The translations under genes and the position numbers were made by a program. Under the pieces are notes generated by a model. That model had not been told where the DNA came from. It saw only the letters and a program-made list of their open reading frames with translations, and did no database searches. This document shows, in pieces, positions 16,732-27,899 of a stretch of DNA of 64,000 bases. The stretch comes from Sinorhizobium arboris LMG 14919 (GTDB taxonomy: Bacteria > Pseudomonadota > Alphaproteobacteria > Rhizobiales > Rhizobiaceae), in the NCBI RefSeq assembly GCF_000427465.1, contig NZ_ATYB01000008.1, positions 372,001 through 436,000 on the forward strand, written 5' to 3'. The first letter of the stretch is position 1; every line of letters begins with the position of its first letter.

Positions 16732-18624
16732 CTATTGCCACAGCATATCGAGTGGAGCCAGCCGCTCGCGCGCTCTGGCAAGCCGCGACGGCGCTTCCGG
16801 GCCACCGAGAAATATCGGGCGAACAGCCGGGCCGCCGAGCAGCCCACGAGCGTGCAGTTCCTGCATGACGGAAAAATGGGAAGCGGCGATCTTGCCCATC
16901 CAGAAGGGCTCGAGCGCGCCTCCGGCGGCGAGATGATCGAGCAGCTGCAGGAGGCCCCGCAGGTAGATCGCGTCCTTGACGAGACCACCGCCGCGATAAA
17001 CGCGCAAGGCCACGTTGAAGGCGTCCGCACCTGAGAAGCCGTGGTCGTGGACGAGCCGGCGGTAGACCTCCGGCAATGACGCCCCATCGATCATGGCGGC
17101 GCAGGCGAGCACACGAGCGGCAAGGAGACGCAGCCGCTCGCGCGTCATTCCTCCCGAAAGATACTCCGCGAAGACCGCAAGACCCTCCTGCATTCCTTCA
17201 TACCCGGCAAGACCCGAGCGAAACAGGCGAAGGCCCTGTGCCGATCCGTTAAAATAGGTCAGGAGGTGAACGCCGATCTCATGGCTGAGAATCGGTTCGA
17301 CGCGACCGGGCTCCATGATCGTGCTGCGCGCGATCAGCAGCCGCCTTCCTGAAACGAGCAATCCGGCAGGAAGGTCGTCCCGCACCTCTACCAGCGCATC
17401 GAAGCCCGCATAGCGCCGGGCATATGCGGCGATCATCTCGCGCGCCCGGCTTTCGACAATTCGGCTGTCGGCATGGGGTGCGGTCGTGGGTGTCTGTGGG
17501 GCGACGGCGACGTTCCGGCTGCGGGCGAGAATCTCTTCGGCCGCACGTACAAGACTCGGCTCGACCGGACCGTAAAGTGCCCGACCGAACTCGACGAACT
17601 TCGTCGTTTCACGGGCCGCGAGCATCGTCAGCTGCAGATCGAGTTCCTGCTGCTTTTCACGGTAGAGTTGGTAGAGCACCGGGTCTTCGAGATGCTCGAA
17701 GGGGATCGAGAAGAGCTTCTTCTTTGCCTCTGCGATGTCGATGAGCAAGGGCCGATAGAGGAAACGGGGCGCACGCGCGAAGGCGCTTGCCGCAAATTCG
17801 CTCCAGGCGGCTTCCGCATTTATCGGCGTGACGGCGAGAAGAAAATCGAAACTCGAAGCAACCTCGTCGATGCTGCGGTCGGTGCGCTCCACCGCATCGA
17901 TGAAGGCCTGCCTGCCGAGCGCGCGATGGGTCGGAACTTCGAGGCTGCCCGTCGACCGGGCAAAGGCCGCGAAAGCGTGCAGAGCGGCATCGAAGATGCC
18001 GGCGATCAGACGCTCGCGCACTTCCGGGAAGATCCGGCCGGAGTCGCGCTGCCGGTAGATCGGCGCGAAACGAACCCGCATCAAGGCAAATGGCAGTTCG
18101 AGCGCTTCTCCCTTCCATCCAAAATCCTGCGGCCGTTCTCGAAGCTCTACCCGTGGCGTGCGGAATTTGGCTTGGATTGCCTCGACGGCATCGACGAAGG
18201 CCATTGCTGCGGTCCGGATACTTGGCTCGCTACCTGCCATCACGTCGACCTTGAAGGGTGGCAGCAAAGGAGCCTTGTCGGTCAGGAGGTCATCCTCGGC
18301 GAGTTCGCCTATCTCAAGGACCATGAAGGCGCCGAAGCGACGCTCGAGCAGTTCTCCGACGGCGGTGACGACAGGCATCGCCGCGGTGGCGTCCGGCGCG
18401 AGCAGGTGGGAGGCGTTCGCGCGGACGACTTCGCGCGCAACAGGCGCATCGCCACTTGGGGACAAGTGCACGCAGAGAAAGGGCAGGGCTCGGTCGATGT
18501 GGAGGCGTCCGCCGCCCTCGAACTCCTTGCGCACGGCCCTGTCCGCCGAGATTGCCGCCAGCGCCTCTGCCAGCCAGTGAGGATGATTGGCTTCAGCGTC
18601 CATAGGTGCGCGCGCCGGCTTCAT
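16732..18624 (-). CDS. DUF1704 / QEGLA-motif putative metallopeptidase
   Basis: A 630-residue protein of the family named flavohemoglobin expression-modulating QEGLA motif protein (TIGR02421, Pfam DUF1704). The zinc-site motif HEIGVH is at residues 448-453 and QEGLA at 479-483, with Glu480 as likely third ligand. The same Pfam family includes the eukaryotic tubulin tyrosine carboxypeptidase MATCAP, so a carboxypeptidase-like activity is a reasonable inference. No signal peptide or membrane segment is evident, implying the cytoplasm. ATG 18624 overlaps the upstream stop as ATGA; an alternative ATG is at 18603. It is flanked by an amidohydrolase and an ATP-grasp ligase, which suggests peptide processing. 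The link to flavohemoglobin comes only from the family name. Confidence 0.85.
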   Translation of the reverse strand: MKPARAPMDAEANHPHWLAEALAAISADRAVRKEFEGGGRLHIDRALPFLCVHLSPSGDAPVAREVVRANASHLLAPDATAAMPVVTAVGELLERRFGAFMVLEIGELAEDDLLTDKAPLLPPFKVDVMAGSEPSIRTAAMAFVDAVEAIQAKFRTPRVELRERPQDFGWKGEALELPFALMRVRFAPIYRQRDSGRIFPEVRERLIAGIFDAALHAFAAFARSTGSLEVPTHRALGRQAFIDAVERTDRSIDEVASSFDFLLAVTPINAEAAWSEFAASAFARAPRFLYRPLLIDIAEAKKKLFSIPFEHLEDPVLYQLYREKQQELDLQLTMLAARETTKFVEFGRALYGPVEPSLVRAAEEILARSRNVAVAPQTPTTAPHADSRIVESRAREMIAAYARRYAGFDALVEVRDDLPAGLLVSGRRLLIARSTIMEPGRVEPILSHEIGVHLLTYFNGSAQGLRLFRSGLAGYEGMQEGLAVFAEYLSGGMTRERLRLLAARVLACAAMIDGASLPEVYRRLVHDHGFSGADAFNVALRVYRGGGLVKDAIYLRGLLQLLDHLAAGGALEPFWMGKIAASHFSVMQELHARGLLGGPAVRPIFLGGPEAPSRLARARERLAPLDMLWQ

Positions 18625-19451
18625 CGACCCTGCTCCAACGCCTGTACGAGTGTCGGCAGCGTCGAGGCGAGCAATCTCCTGAACGCCACAAGCATTTCGG
18701 GGCGCGGCTCGCCGGTCCATTCCTCCATGAAGACTTTCTTGAATTCGACGGCGATTGCACAACCCGTGTCGGGGAAGCGCTCATGGATGAAGCGGGTCTG
18801 TTCGCCCCGGCCCTGAAAGGCAACGTTCTCGCGCACGTCCAATGGCCCGCCGGGGAAATCGAAGGAGCGCAGCGCGGCCATGAAGCTGTCGACCACGTAG
18901 GCCCATTTTCGGCGGTCCATCGAGATGGTGCCGATGTTGATGTCCGGTGCTTCGGCCGCGAGCGTCGGCTCCGCTTCCGGTCCGGCACGGCGATGATTAT
19001 AGCTGTGGACGTCGAGGACGACGAAGCTTTCGTGGCACCGTTCGATGCCGGCGAGGAACGATGTCAGCATCTGATAGTACTCGTCGTGTATGGAAAGGGA
19101 TGCGTCGACGAGGGCCTGCGGCGGGTCCTCACTCCATACTTTAAGACCCCAGGCCTGTTCCGGCCGCAGGTAGATGGCGCCGCCGCGGGGGCGATTGATG
19201 TCGACTTCGAACCGCGAGCGGTGGACAACGATCCGATTGGCGAAGTCGCGGATCAGGAATTCTGTGAAGGGATCCTCCTCCCGCAGGCGCTCGCTTTCGG
19301 ATAGCGCGAATATGCGCCGCACCGCATCGCGAGCGGCATGGCCATTGTGTATGGCGGTCGCCACGACGGGTGTGTCGCCACGGTGCTGCGTCCACCAAGC
19401 GGATGGAGCGGGTGGTGCCAAATCCACCAACGGCTCTGGAGCAAGAGTCAT
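18621..19451 (-). CDS. N-formylglutamate amidohydrolase-family protein
   Basis: A 276-residue member of the N-formylglutamate deformylase family (HutG-type, PF05013). Metal-site-like motifs are visible: ATAIHNGH around His35, SRFEVDINRPR at 79-89, and VLDVHSYNHR with Asp147 and His149. A late EFKKVFMEEWTG block also fits the family. Canonical HutG removes formate from N-formylglutamate in histidine breakdown, but no hut genes are nearby. It is translationally coupled (ATGA) to the DUF1704 gene and then to the ATP-grasp gene, so it more likely hydrolyses an N-acyl or glutamyl amide bond in an unidentified small peptide. Confidence 0.85.
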   Translation of the reverse strand: MTLAPEPLVDLAPPAPSAWWTQHRGDTPVVATAIHNGHAARDAVRRIFALSESERLREEDPFTEFLIRDFANRIVVHRSRFEVDINRPRGGAIYLRPEQAWGLKVWSEDPPQALVDASLSIHDEYYQMLTSFLAGIERCHESFVVLDVHSYNHRRAGPEAEPTLAAEAPDINIGTISMDRRKWAYVVDSFMAALRSFDFPGGPLDVRENVAFQGRGEQTRFIHERFPDTGCAIAVEFKKVFMEEWTGEPRPEMLVAFRRLLASTLPTLVQALEQGR

Positions 19452-19519
19452 GTCCTTCGCTTCCGCAGGCGCGTTTACGGATTACAATTCCGAATGGCGA
19501 ATTCGGTTCCAGGCGCGCT

Positions 19520-19732
19520 TCAGGCGCGATTGATCGTCGGAAGGAGGAGCTCGACTTCTCGCTGCATTTGCGGCGGCAGCGTTTCGATGTTCCTCTTCCA
19601 GAAGTCCTCCGCCTCCTTGGGTTCCTCTTCCCAATTTCTGATCGACGTCTGGTTATCGTCGATCACCACCCGGCGATGGCCGCCGAGGCGCAGGTACTCA
19701 GTTGCAAGTTTACGCGCGTTCGTCATTTCCAT
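19520..19732 (-). CDS. Small protein at the head of the DUF1704 operon, unknown function
   Basis: A 70-residue protein with no family I recognise. It is charged and probably soluble: MEMTNARKLATEYLRLGGHRR, VVIDDNQTSIRNWEEEP, then an acidic-amphipathic second half ending LLLPTINRA. ATG 19732 has CTGGAG at suitable spacing; the frame stays open to 19822. It is on the same strand 68 bp ahead of the N-formylglutamate amidohydrolase-like gene, so it may be the first gene of that operon. It could be an accessory subunit or the substrate of the three enzymes; neither is shown. Confidence 0.5.
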   Translation of the reverse strand: MEMTNARKLATEYLRLGGHRRVVIDDNQTSIRNWEEEPKEAEDFWKRNIETLPPQMQREVELLLPTINRA

Positions 19733-19898
19733 GGCTGTACTCCAGGTCTTGAGATTTCGGAACGCCAGCCGGCTGCCACATATTCGAAAACGCTCCGGGC
19801 TCCTGGACGATCCCCGGTCCATTGCATCTTGATCTACTCGCGGTTTTGCCGGCCGGGACCAGAATAGGGTCTGCCACCGACAACTAGGCGACCGGTCG

Positions 19899-20531
19899 TC
19901 AGGACGTCAGAAGCCGGTAGGCCAAATAGGCCACGGCGAGACTTGCAGCGAAGCCGAGCGCCATCAGGAACCCGTTTCTGACCAACAGCCCGAGGCCGAA
20001 TATGGCAATGATCGTCATCGGAACATTCGTGACGAAGGGGACGAATTCCAGAAGCGGAACGGGCATCGCCAGAAAGATGCAGACCAGGCCCGCAAGCCGG
20101 TCGAATGGCCTTGCGGTCAGCCGGCGCAGGCCGCGCGTCAGCCACGGATCCAGCCATCGCGACCACTTCTTCATCGTCCGGCCCGTTACATCGACGGCCC
20201 GGCGGGAGAGAGTCTTCCGACGCAGAAATCGCGGCATCCAGATATGCCGCAGGCCGGCGACAATCTGCAGCGAAACGAAGGCAACGACCGCAGCGAGGAC
20301 CGTGGACGCCGCCGGAATCACTCCGACCGGAGACAGGTTCGCACCCGCCGCCAGGACCAGGACGGCACCGAAACTCCGATCGCCTATCAGAAGCAACAAT
20401 TCGCCAAGCGATAAAGACGGCTGCCTGGCCGCGCCGGCGACGAGCGCATCGGCGAGAGCGCCGATCGATGCAGCGTCCTTTCTGTCGCGCCGACCGCCTG
20501 ACCGGGCAGCATCCATGGGGCGAGCCTTCAT
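19899..20531 (-). CDS. ExoD-family membrane protein
   Basis: A 210-residue integral membrane protein of the exopolysaccharide synthesis ExoD family. It has the characteristic blocks LGELLLLIGDRSFGAVLVLAAGANLSPVG and RPFDRLAGLVCIFLAMPVPLLEFVPFVTNVPMTIIAIFGLGLL, with four or five hydrophobic segments; the N-terminal 25 residues are basic and likely cytoplasmic. ExoD in S. meliloti is linked to nodule invasion and alkali tolerance; this copy is a family member and may be a paralogue. It lies downstream of a glycosyltransferase gene on the same strand, separated by a strong stem-loop. Confidence 0.85.
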   Translation of the reverse strand: MKARPMDAARSGGRRDRKDAASIGALADALVAGAARQPSLSLGELLLLIGDRSFGAVLVLAAGANLSPVGVIPAASTVLAAVVAFVSLQIVAGLRHIWMPRFLRRKTLSRRAVDVTGRTMKKWSRWLDPWLTRGLRRLTARPFDRLAGLVCIFLAMPVPLLEFVPFVTNVPMTIIAIFGLGLLVRNGFLMALGFAASLAVAYLAYRLLTS

Positions 20532-20541
20532 GAATCGATAA

Positions 20542-20574
20542 CGCCTGACGCGGTTCCATTGTTCGCGTCAGGCG
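20542..20574 (-). terminator. Stem-loop between glycosyltransferase and ExoD-like genes
   Basis: A perfect 11-bp stem, CGCCTGACGCG at 20542-20552 with CGCGTCAGGCG at 20564-20574, and an 11-nt loop. It follows the glycosyltransferase stop by about 50 bp and precedes the ExoD-like start by 11 bp. It lacks a U-tract, so it may attenuate rather than stop transcription. Confidence 0.5.
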
Positions 20575-20623
20575 GGTCCGCTAAATAGCACGCGAAAAAT
20601 CGTATCGGTCGTTCACGCGTCCC

Positions 20624-21715
20624 TCACGCCGCCTCGAGGCCGACTTTTTTGGGTTCGTCTTGCTCGGTCGAGGCGCCCTGCTTCTGGACGCCCGGCAAAC
20701 TCTGATAGACACCGATATAGTCACGCGTCATCCGCGCGCTGGTGAAACGTTTCTCGAAGCTCTCACGAACCTTTCGCCGGTCCAGTTTCAGGACGCGATC
20801 GAGGTTTTCGACCGCTTGCTCGACCGTGTCGACCAGGATCCCCGACACGCCGTCTTCGATCACCTCCGGCGCCGAGCCATAGCGGAAGGCCAGCACCGGA
20901 GAGCCGCAGGCCATTGCCTCGATCATCACGAGTCCGAAAGGCTCCGGCCAGCTGATCGGGAAAAGGAGTGCTGCCGCATTGCCGAGAAAGTCTGCCTTCT
21001 GGCTTTCATCGATCTCGCCGATGTACTCGACGTTGAAATGGCTTGCTATCAGAGGTTCGACGACCGCTTCCCAATAGGCGCGGTCCTGGGCGTCGATCTT
21101 CGCAGCGATCTTCAGAGGCATGCCGGTCCGTGCGGCGATTTCGATCGCGCGGTCAGGACCCTTCTCCGGCGCAATGCGCCCGAGAAATGCCAGATACCCT
21201 TCGCATGGCCTTTCCCGGAGCGGCAAGACCGTCGGGTCCAGTCCATGCGGCACGGTGGCCCTCCAATTGACCGGTGGCATCGGTACTCGCTGGTGCTGCG
21301 ATATCGAAACCAGGGGAACATCGGCGAATGCCCGGTAGAAGGGCTGCAGATCGGGGAGATCGAGACGTGTATGAAGTGTCGTCACCGTCCTGTCGGCGAA
21401 ATCTCTAATCAGCGGAAAATGCAGGAACTCGATATGAAAATGCAGGACGTCGAACTCATGCGCGCGGCGGCGGACCTCTTCCAGCATAGCTATGTGATGG
21501 GGCAGAAAATCGCTCACTTTCGGATTGAGTCTGAGCGCGACATCGCAACACGGCACCAGTTCGGCGCTCGTAAGCGAGTCGCCGCTGGCAAAAAGGGTCA
21601 CGTCATGGCCGAGCCTTACGAGTTCCTGGGTAAGGCAATGGACGATTCGTTCCGTCCCCCCGTAAAGCCTCGGCGGGACGCGTTCTGCAAGGGGTGCGAT
21701 CTGCGCAATTTTCAT
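20624..21715 (-). CDS. GT4-type glycosyltransferase
   Basis: A 363-residue retaining glycosyltransferase of the GT-B fold. The N-terminal Rossmann half starts MKIAQIAPLAERVPPRLYGGTERIVHCLTQELVRLGHDVTLFASGDS and continues with VLHFHIEF. The C-terminal half has YLAFLGRIAPEKGPDRAIEIA and the nucleotide-sugar EX7E motif in EPFGLVMIEAMACGSPVLAFRYGSAPEVIEDG. This type transfers a sugar from a nucleotide donor to a polysaccharide, lipid or small acceptor in the cytoplasm. No polymer cluster surrounds it, so the product is unknown. The last 20 residues are charged and poorly conserved. Confidence 0.9.
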   Translation of the reverse strand: MKIAQIAPLAERVPPRLYGGTERIVHCLTQELVRLGHDVTLFASGDSLTSAELVPCCDVALRLNPKVSDFLPHHIAMLEEVRRRAHEFDVLHFHIEFLHFPLIRDFADRTVTTLHTRLDLPDLQPFYRAFADVPLVSISQHQRVPMPPVNWRATVPHGLDPTVLPLRERPCEGYLAFLGRIAPEKGPDRAIEIAARTGMPLKIAAKIDAQDRAYWEAVVEPLIASHFNVEYIGEIDESQKADFLGNAAALLFPISWPEPFGLVMIEAMACGSPVLAFRYGSAPEVIEDGVSGILVDTVEQAVENLDRVLKLDRRKVRESFEKRFTSARMTRDYIGVYQSLPGVQKQGASTEQDEPKKVGLEAA

Positions 21716-21974
21716 CGCTCAACTCCCGATAACGAGCGGCGCCGGCAGGACGCCCCTCGGCGATACGAAGGATGTTCTCAGCCTGCACAATTGCCGGAGA
21801 GCCGCTCTTGTTCCGGAGTTCCAGCTGTGCTTGCAGAGGTGGGCCACGCATACGCACCTGCGGCTGCATTGAGGCAGCCATGGGCCACAGGGAAGCCGCG
21901 CACGCCACTATGGGTGGCATGATGGAACGGGCCAGATCGAAAGAGTGTCGACCAGTGAAGAGACCTGAACGCCC

Positions 21975-22421
21975 ATGATTGCAGCCTACGTCGGCCTTTT
22001 TCTGGTCGCTTTCGGGGCGGCTACCGTCCTGCCGTTCCAGTCCGAGCCGTTGCTGGTGGGTCTGCTCGCTTCAGGCAAGTTCTCCCTTCCGGCACTTATC
22101 GCCGTGGCGAGCGTCGGCAATATCCTGGGGGCCGTGTGCAATTGGTTCCTCGGGAGGTTCATCGATCGTTTTCACGACAGGCCATGGTTCCCGGTGAAGG
22201 AGGCGTCGCTGGAGAGGGCAGGCCGATGGTATCGGCGTTATGGCCGCTGGACGCTGCTTCTCTCCTGGATGCCCCTGTTCGGCGATGCCTTGACGGTCAT
22301 CGCCGGCGTGTTGCGCGAGCCGTTTTGGTCCTTCCTCATACTCGTCGCCATCGCCAAGACAGGCCGATACGTCTTCCTTGCCGCGGCTACCCTCGGCGCC
22401 AGAGCCGTTCTCGGCTTCTGA
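21975..22421 (+). CDS. YqaA/DedA-like inner-membrane protein
   Basis: A 148-residue membrane protein of the YqaA/SNARE-associated (DedA-like) group. Characteristic blocks are FGAATVLPFQSEPLLVGLLASGKFSLPALIAVASVGNILGAVCNWFLGR and WYRRYGRWTLLLSWMPLFGDALTVIAGVLREPFWSF, including the conserved re-entrant arginine/glycine region. Family members are thought to move lipids or support envelope homeostasis, but this subgroup is not well defined. It converges with the copper ATPase gene 14 bp away. Confidence 0.8.
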   Translation: MIAAYVGLFLVAFGAATVLPFQSEPLLVGLLASGKFSLPALIAVASVGNILGAVCNWFLGRFIDRFHDRPWFPVKEASLERAGRWYRRYGRWTLLLSWMPLFGDALTVIAGVLREPFWSFLILVAIAKTGRYVFLAAATLGARAVLGF

Positions 22422-22435
22422 TGCGCTTGCGTCAG

Positions 22436-24655
<2,220 letters not shown>

Positions 24656-24681
24656 CGAAGTCTCCATTCCGGAATTGGACG

Positions 24682-25125
24682 CTATTTCAGCGAGGCGACG
24701 CCGAAGCGAGGATTGACCTCCGTATTCAACGGGGCGGATCCGTTCGCGATTTCTTCGATGATCGGGCAGTCCGGCCGGTCGTCGCCGTGACAATGGCCCG
24801 CGAGATGCTTTAGCGTCCGCGTCATTTCCTGGATGGCGGCAATCTTGCGTTCCAGTTCCGCGATGTGTTCGAGGGCGACCGCCTTGACGTCGGAACTCGC
24901 CCTGGACCGATCGCGCCAGAGGGCAAGCAGTTCCTTGATCTGCTCCACCGAGAATCCCAGATCGCGTGCCCGGCGCACGAAGCGAAGCGTATGGACGTCG
25001 TTGTCGCCGTAAGTCCGATAGCTGGATACGGTTCGAACGGCGGGACTGATGAGCCCGATCTGTTCGTAGTAGCGGATCATCTTGGAGGAGACGCCGCTGG
25101 CTTTGGAGGCTTCGCCGATATTCAT
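24682..25125 (-). CDS. hmrR: HmrR/CueR-type copper-responsive MerR regulator
   Basis: A 147-residue MerR-family activator. The winged helix [26 protein letters not shown] is at residues 1-26 and the dimerisation coiled coil spans about 80-108. Cys112 and Cys120 (CHGDDRPDC) are the two-coordinate Cu(I)/Ag(I)/Au(I) ligands at the positions used by CueR. The family binds long-spacer promoters and untwists them when metal is bound. Two such promoters occur here at 27699-27729 and 28152-28182. Its gene lies between two copper ATPase genes on the same strand, an arrangement matching the actP-hmrR locus known in Sinorhizobium. Confidence 0.92.
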   Translation of the reverse strand: MNIGEASKASGVSSKMIRYYEQIGLISPAVRTVSSYRTYGDNDVHTLRFVRRARDLGFSVEQIKELLALWRDRSRASSDVKAVALEHIAELERKIAAIQEMTRTLKHLAGHCHGDDRPDCPIIEEIANGSAPLNTEVNPRFGVASLK

Positions 25126-25188
25126 GTGTTTCTCCTTCTCTGCGAGCGTGGCTTGCGGCCGCGGCCGGTCGCCCTCGCGCCTGCGCCT

Positions 25189-27672
25189 TCAGGTAGGGTT
25201 GGCCGATTTCAGCCGCAAAGCATTGCCGAGGACGAAAACGCTCGACATCGCCATGGCCGCTGCCGCGAAAATCGGCGAGAGCAGGATGCCGTTCATGGGG
25301 TAGAGGACGCCGGCTGCGACCGGTATGAGACTGACGTTATAGGCGAATGCCCAGAACAGATTCTGCTTGATGTTCAGAATCGTCGCCTTGCTGAGCGCGA
25401 TCGCCTTCGCAACGCCGTTCAAGTCGCCGGACATCAGCACGACGTCTGCGCTTTCTATCGCGATGTCGGTTCCCGTCCCGACGGCGATGCCGACATCCGC
25501 TTCGGCGAGAGCCGGAGCATCATTGATGCCGTCGCCGATGAACGCCACCGACCGGCCGTCCTGTCGAAGCTTTCTGATCGCCTCGACCTTGCCTTCCGGC
25601 AAGACCTCGGCGACAACCTCGTCAATGCCGAGCCTTCTGGCGATCGCTTCCGCCGTGCGGCGGTTGTCCCCTGTAATCATGGCCACCTTCAGGCCGAGCT
25701 CGTGCAGGGACTTGATCGCCTGGGGCGTCGTTTCCTTGACCGGGTCCGACACTGCGATGATCGCCGCCAGCCGCCCGTCGACCGCCGCATAGAGCGGCGA
25801 TTTTCCGCTGGCGCCGAGCCGCTCGGCCTCGGCCGCGAAACCGGAAATGTCGATCCCCTTCTTTGCAAGCGCGCGGTCGGCGCCGACCTGCACCTGGCGC
25901 CCGGCCACAGTTCCGCTTACGCCGAAGCCGGGCGTCGCTTCAAAGCCGGTGGGGGCAGCCGTCGCGACTCCCTTGGCACGGGCCGCCGACACGATGGCTT
26001 CGGCAATCGGGTGCTCGGAAAGCATTTCGAGACTAGCGACGAGGAAGAGTACTTCGTCGGGCTCGAAGCCGTCTGCGGCGACGAGGTCCGTCAGTTCCGG
26101 GCGGCCCTTCGTCAAAGTCCCGGTCTTGTCGAGCGCGACTACACCGGCATCGCGCAGGCTCTGCAGAGCCTCTCCCTTGCGGAAGAGGATGCCCAGTTCG
26201 GCGGCGCGGCCGGTACCGACCATAATCGAGGTCGGTGTCGCCAGGCCCATCGCACAGGGGCAGGCGATGATCAGGACCGCCACAGCATTCACGAGGGCGA
26301 ATGAGAGGGCAGGGGAGGGACCGAGGGCGAACCAGGCAGCAAAAGTCAACCCCGCGGCCAGAATCACCGCCGGAACGAACCATCCCGTAATCCTGTCGAC
26401 CAGGGCCTGGATCGGCAGCTTCGAACCTTGGGCGGCTTCGACCAATTTGATGATCTGCGCAAGCAGCGTTTCGCTGCCGACCTTGGTGGCCTTGAAGGTG
26501 AAGGACCCGGTCCTGTTGATCGTGCCGCCGACCACCGGGCTTTCCGCTTCCTTCTGGACCGCAAGGGGCTCGCCGGTGATCATCGATTCGTCGACATAGG
26601 AGCTCCCATCGATGACCGTGCCGTCCACCGGGATTTTCTCGCCGGGCCGGATGCGAATGACGTCGCCGGCAACGACCTCGCTGATTTGAGCCTCGACGAA
26701 GTCGCCGCTGCGCAAGACGAAAGCCGTCTTCGGCTGCAGCCCGACGAGCCGTTTGATGGCCTGGCTCGTGCGGCCCTTCGCCCGTGCCTCGAGATAGCGG
26801 CCGACGAGAACCAGGGTGACGATGACGGCGGCGGCCTCGTAATACACATTCGCCGTTCCCGAGGGCAGAATTCGGGGGGCGAAGGTCGCGACGACCGAAT
26901 AGCCCCAGGCCGCGCTCGTCCCGAGGACGACCAGCGAGTTCATGTCGGGCGTTCGACGCAGAAGGTTGGGCACGCCTTTCCTGAAGAAGCGCAGTCCCGG
27001 TCCGAACAGCACAAGCGTTGCGAGCGCGAACTGAAGGTAGAGATTGTTGCGCATGCCGATTGTGCCCATGATCAGCTCATGGACGCGCGGAATAAAGTGT
27101 GATCCCATTTCGAGCAGGAAGAGCGGAAGCGTCATCAGCGCCGAGATGGTCACCGCGGATTTGAGAGACCTGAGCTCTGCCGCGCGATGATCCTCTTCTT
27201 CCGGCAAGACTTCGGCAGGCTTCGCCTTGCTGATCTCGTATCCGGCACCCCGCACCGCGGCTTCGAGGGCGGGCATGTCGACTGCTCCGGAAATCAGGCG
27301 CACTGTCGCCTTCTCCGTCGCAAGATTCACGGCTGCATCCAAAACACCGGGAAGGGCCTTCAGCGCCTTCTCTGCGCGGGAAACACAGGAGGCACAGGTC
27401 ATGCCTTCGATCTGGAATTCCTCAGAGCTGACCTTCGGCGCATAGCCCGCCTTCTCGATCGCACGGAGTACCGACGCAGGGTCCGGTTCCCGATCGAATT
27501 GAACCGTTGCTCTCTCCGTAGCCAGGTTGACATTCGCAGAGGCGACGCCCGGCACCGCCGCGATGGCCATTTCGACGCGTCGGACGCAGGACGCGCAGGT
27601 CATGCCTTCAATGCCGAAGTCAGTGGCGATCGCAGTTGACGTGGATTTGTCGATCTGAGGCAGTGCAGTCAT
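25189..27672 (-). CDS. actP: Cu(I)-translocating P1B ATPase (ActP/CopA)
   Basis: An 827-residue copper exporter. Two HMA metal-binding domains carry GMTCASC at residues 23-29 and 90-96. The core has [13 protein letters not shown] (CPC), DKTGTLTKG, a TGEP actuator loop and [10 protein letters not shown]. It pumps Cu(I) from cytoplasm to periplasm. ATG 27672 is preferred over GTG 27696, because the HmrR-type promoter places its -10 at 27699-27704 and the expected transcription start falls at or after 27696. The gene is first in an operon with hmrR and a second copper ATPase. A copA name would be equally apt. Confidence 0.93.
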   Translation of the reverse strand: MTALPQIDKSTSTAIATDFGIEGMTCASCVRRVEMAIAAVPGVASANVNLATERATVQFDREPDPASVLRAIEKAGYAPKVSSEEFQIEGMTCASCVSRAEKALKALPGVLDAAVNLATEKATVRLISGAVDMPALEAAVRGAGYEISKAKPAEVLPEEEDHRAAELRSLKSAVTISALMTLPLFLLEMGSHFIPRVHELIMGTIGMRNNLYLQFALATLVLFGPGLRFFRKGVPNLLRRTPDMNSLVVLGTSAAWGYSVVATFAPRILPSGTANVYYEAAAVIVTLVLVGRYLEARAKGRTSQAIKRLVGLQPKTAFVLRSGDFVEAQISEVVAGDVIRIRPGEKIPVDGTVIDGSSYVDESMITGEPLAVQKEAESPVVGGTINRTGSFTFKATKVGSETLLAQIIKLVEAAQGSKLPIQALVDRITGWFVPAVILAAGLTFAAWFALGPSPALSFALVNAVAVLIIACPCAMGLATPTSIMVGTGRAAELGILFRKGEALQSLRDAGVVALDKTGTLTKGRPELTDLVAADGFEPDEVLFLVASLEMLSEHPIAEAIVSAARAKGVATAAPTGFEATPGFGVSGTVAGRQVQVGADRALAKKGIDISGFAAEAERLGASGKSPLYAAVDGRLAAIIAVSDPVKETTPQAIKSLHELGLKVAMITGDNRRTAEAIARRLGIDEVVAEVLPEGKVEAIRKLRQDGRSVAFIGDGINDAPALAEADVGIAVGTGTDIAIESADVVLMSGDLNGVAKAIALSKATILNIKQNLFWAFAYNVSLIPVAAGVLYPMNGILLSPIFAAAAMAMSSVFVLGNALRLKSANPT

Positions 27673-27698
27673 CGGAATGTCCTTTCCAAACTGCACCC

Positions 27699-27729
27699 TT
27701 CATAATCCTTCCAACAATGGGAAGGTCAA
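27699..27729 (-). promoter_or_regulatory. HmrR-dependent promoter of actP (19-bp spacer)
   Basis: On the minus strand TTGACC (complement of 27724-27729) and TATGAA (27699-27704) are separated by exactly 19 bp. The spacer contains the dyad CTTCCCA...TGGAAGG characteristic of copper MerR-type operators. The overlong spacer is the hallmark of promoters activated by DNA distortion. Confidence 0.88.
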
Positions 27730-27782
27730 CCGCCCTTACGAATTTTCTTCCGCCGCTCGGCCTCAGGTGCCTAACCCTATGT

Positions 27783-27825
27783 GCCGGATCGCTTCACCGC
27801 CGGGGAGAAGGGGAAGCGATCCGGC
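27783..27825 (-). terminator. Inverted repeat between copZ-like gene and actP promoter
   Basis: GCCGGATCGCTTC at 27783-27795 is perfectly complementary to GAAGCGATCCGGC at 27813-27825. It lies about 75 bp downstream of the CopZ-like stop and about 54 bp upstream of the actP -35. It could end the copZ transcript and insulate the actP promoter. No U-tract follows. Confidence 0.5.
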
Positions 27826-27899
27826 TCGTTGCGGCAGCCCGCTCCTGGACGGAAGATCGTCACGGTTCCTCCAGTCTGACGGGCAGCGCAGGGGCAATT

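Noticed and set aside
18621..19451. Histidine-degradation role (HutG) for the amidohydrolase-like gene
   Set aside because: No hutU, hutH, hutI or hutF genes are nearby and it is coupled to DUF1704 and ATP-grasp genes.
24668..24793. Upstream extension of the second copper ATPase to 24793
   Set aside because: It lies inside hmrR in another frame; GGAG before 24655 and the His-rich start favour the shorter form.
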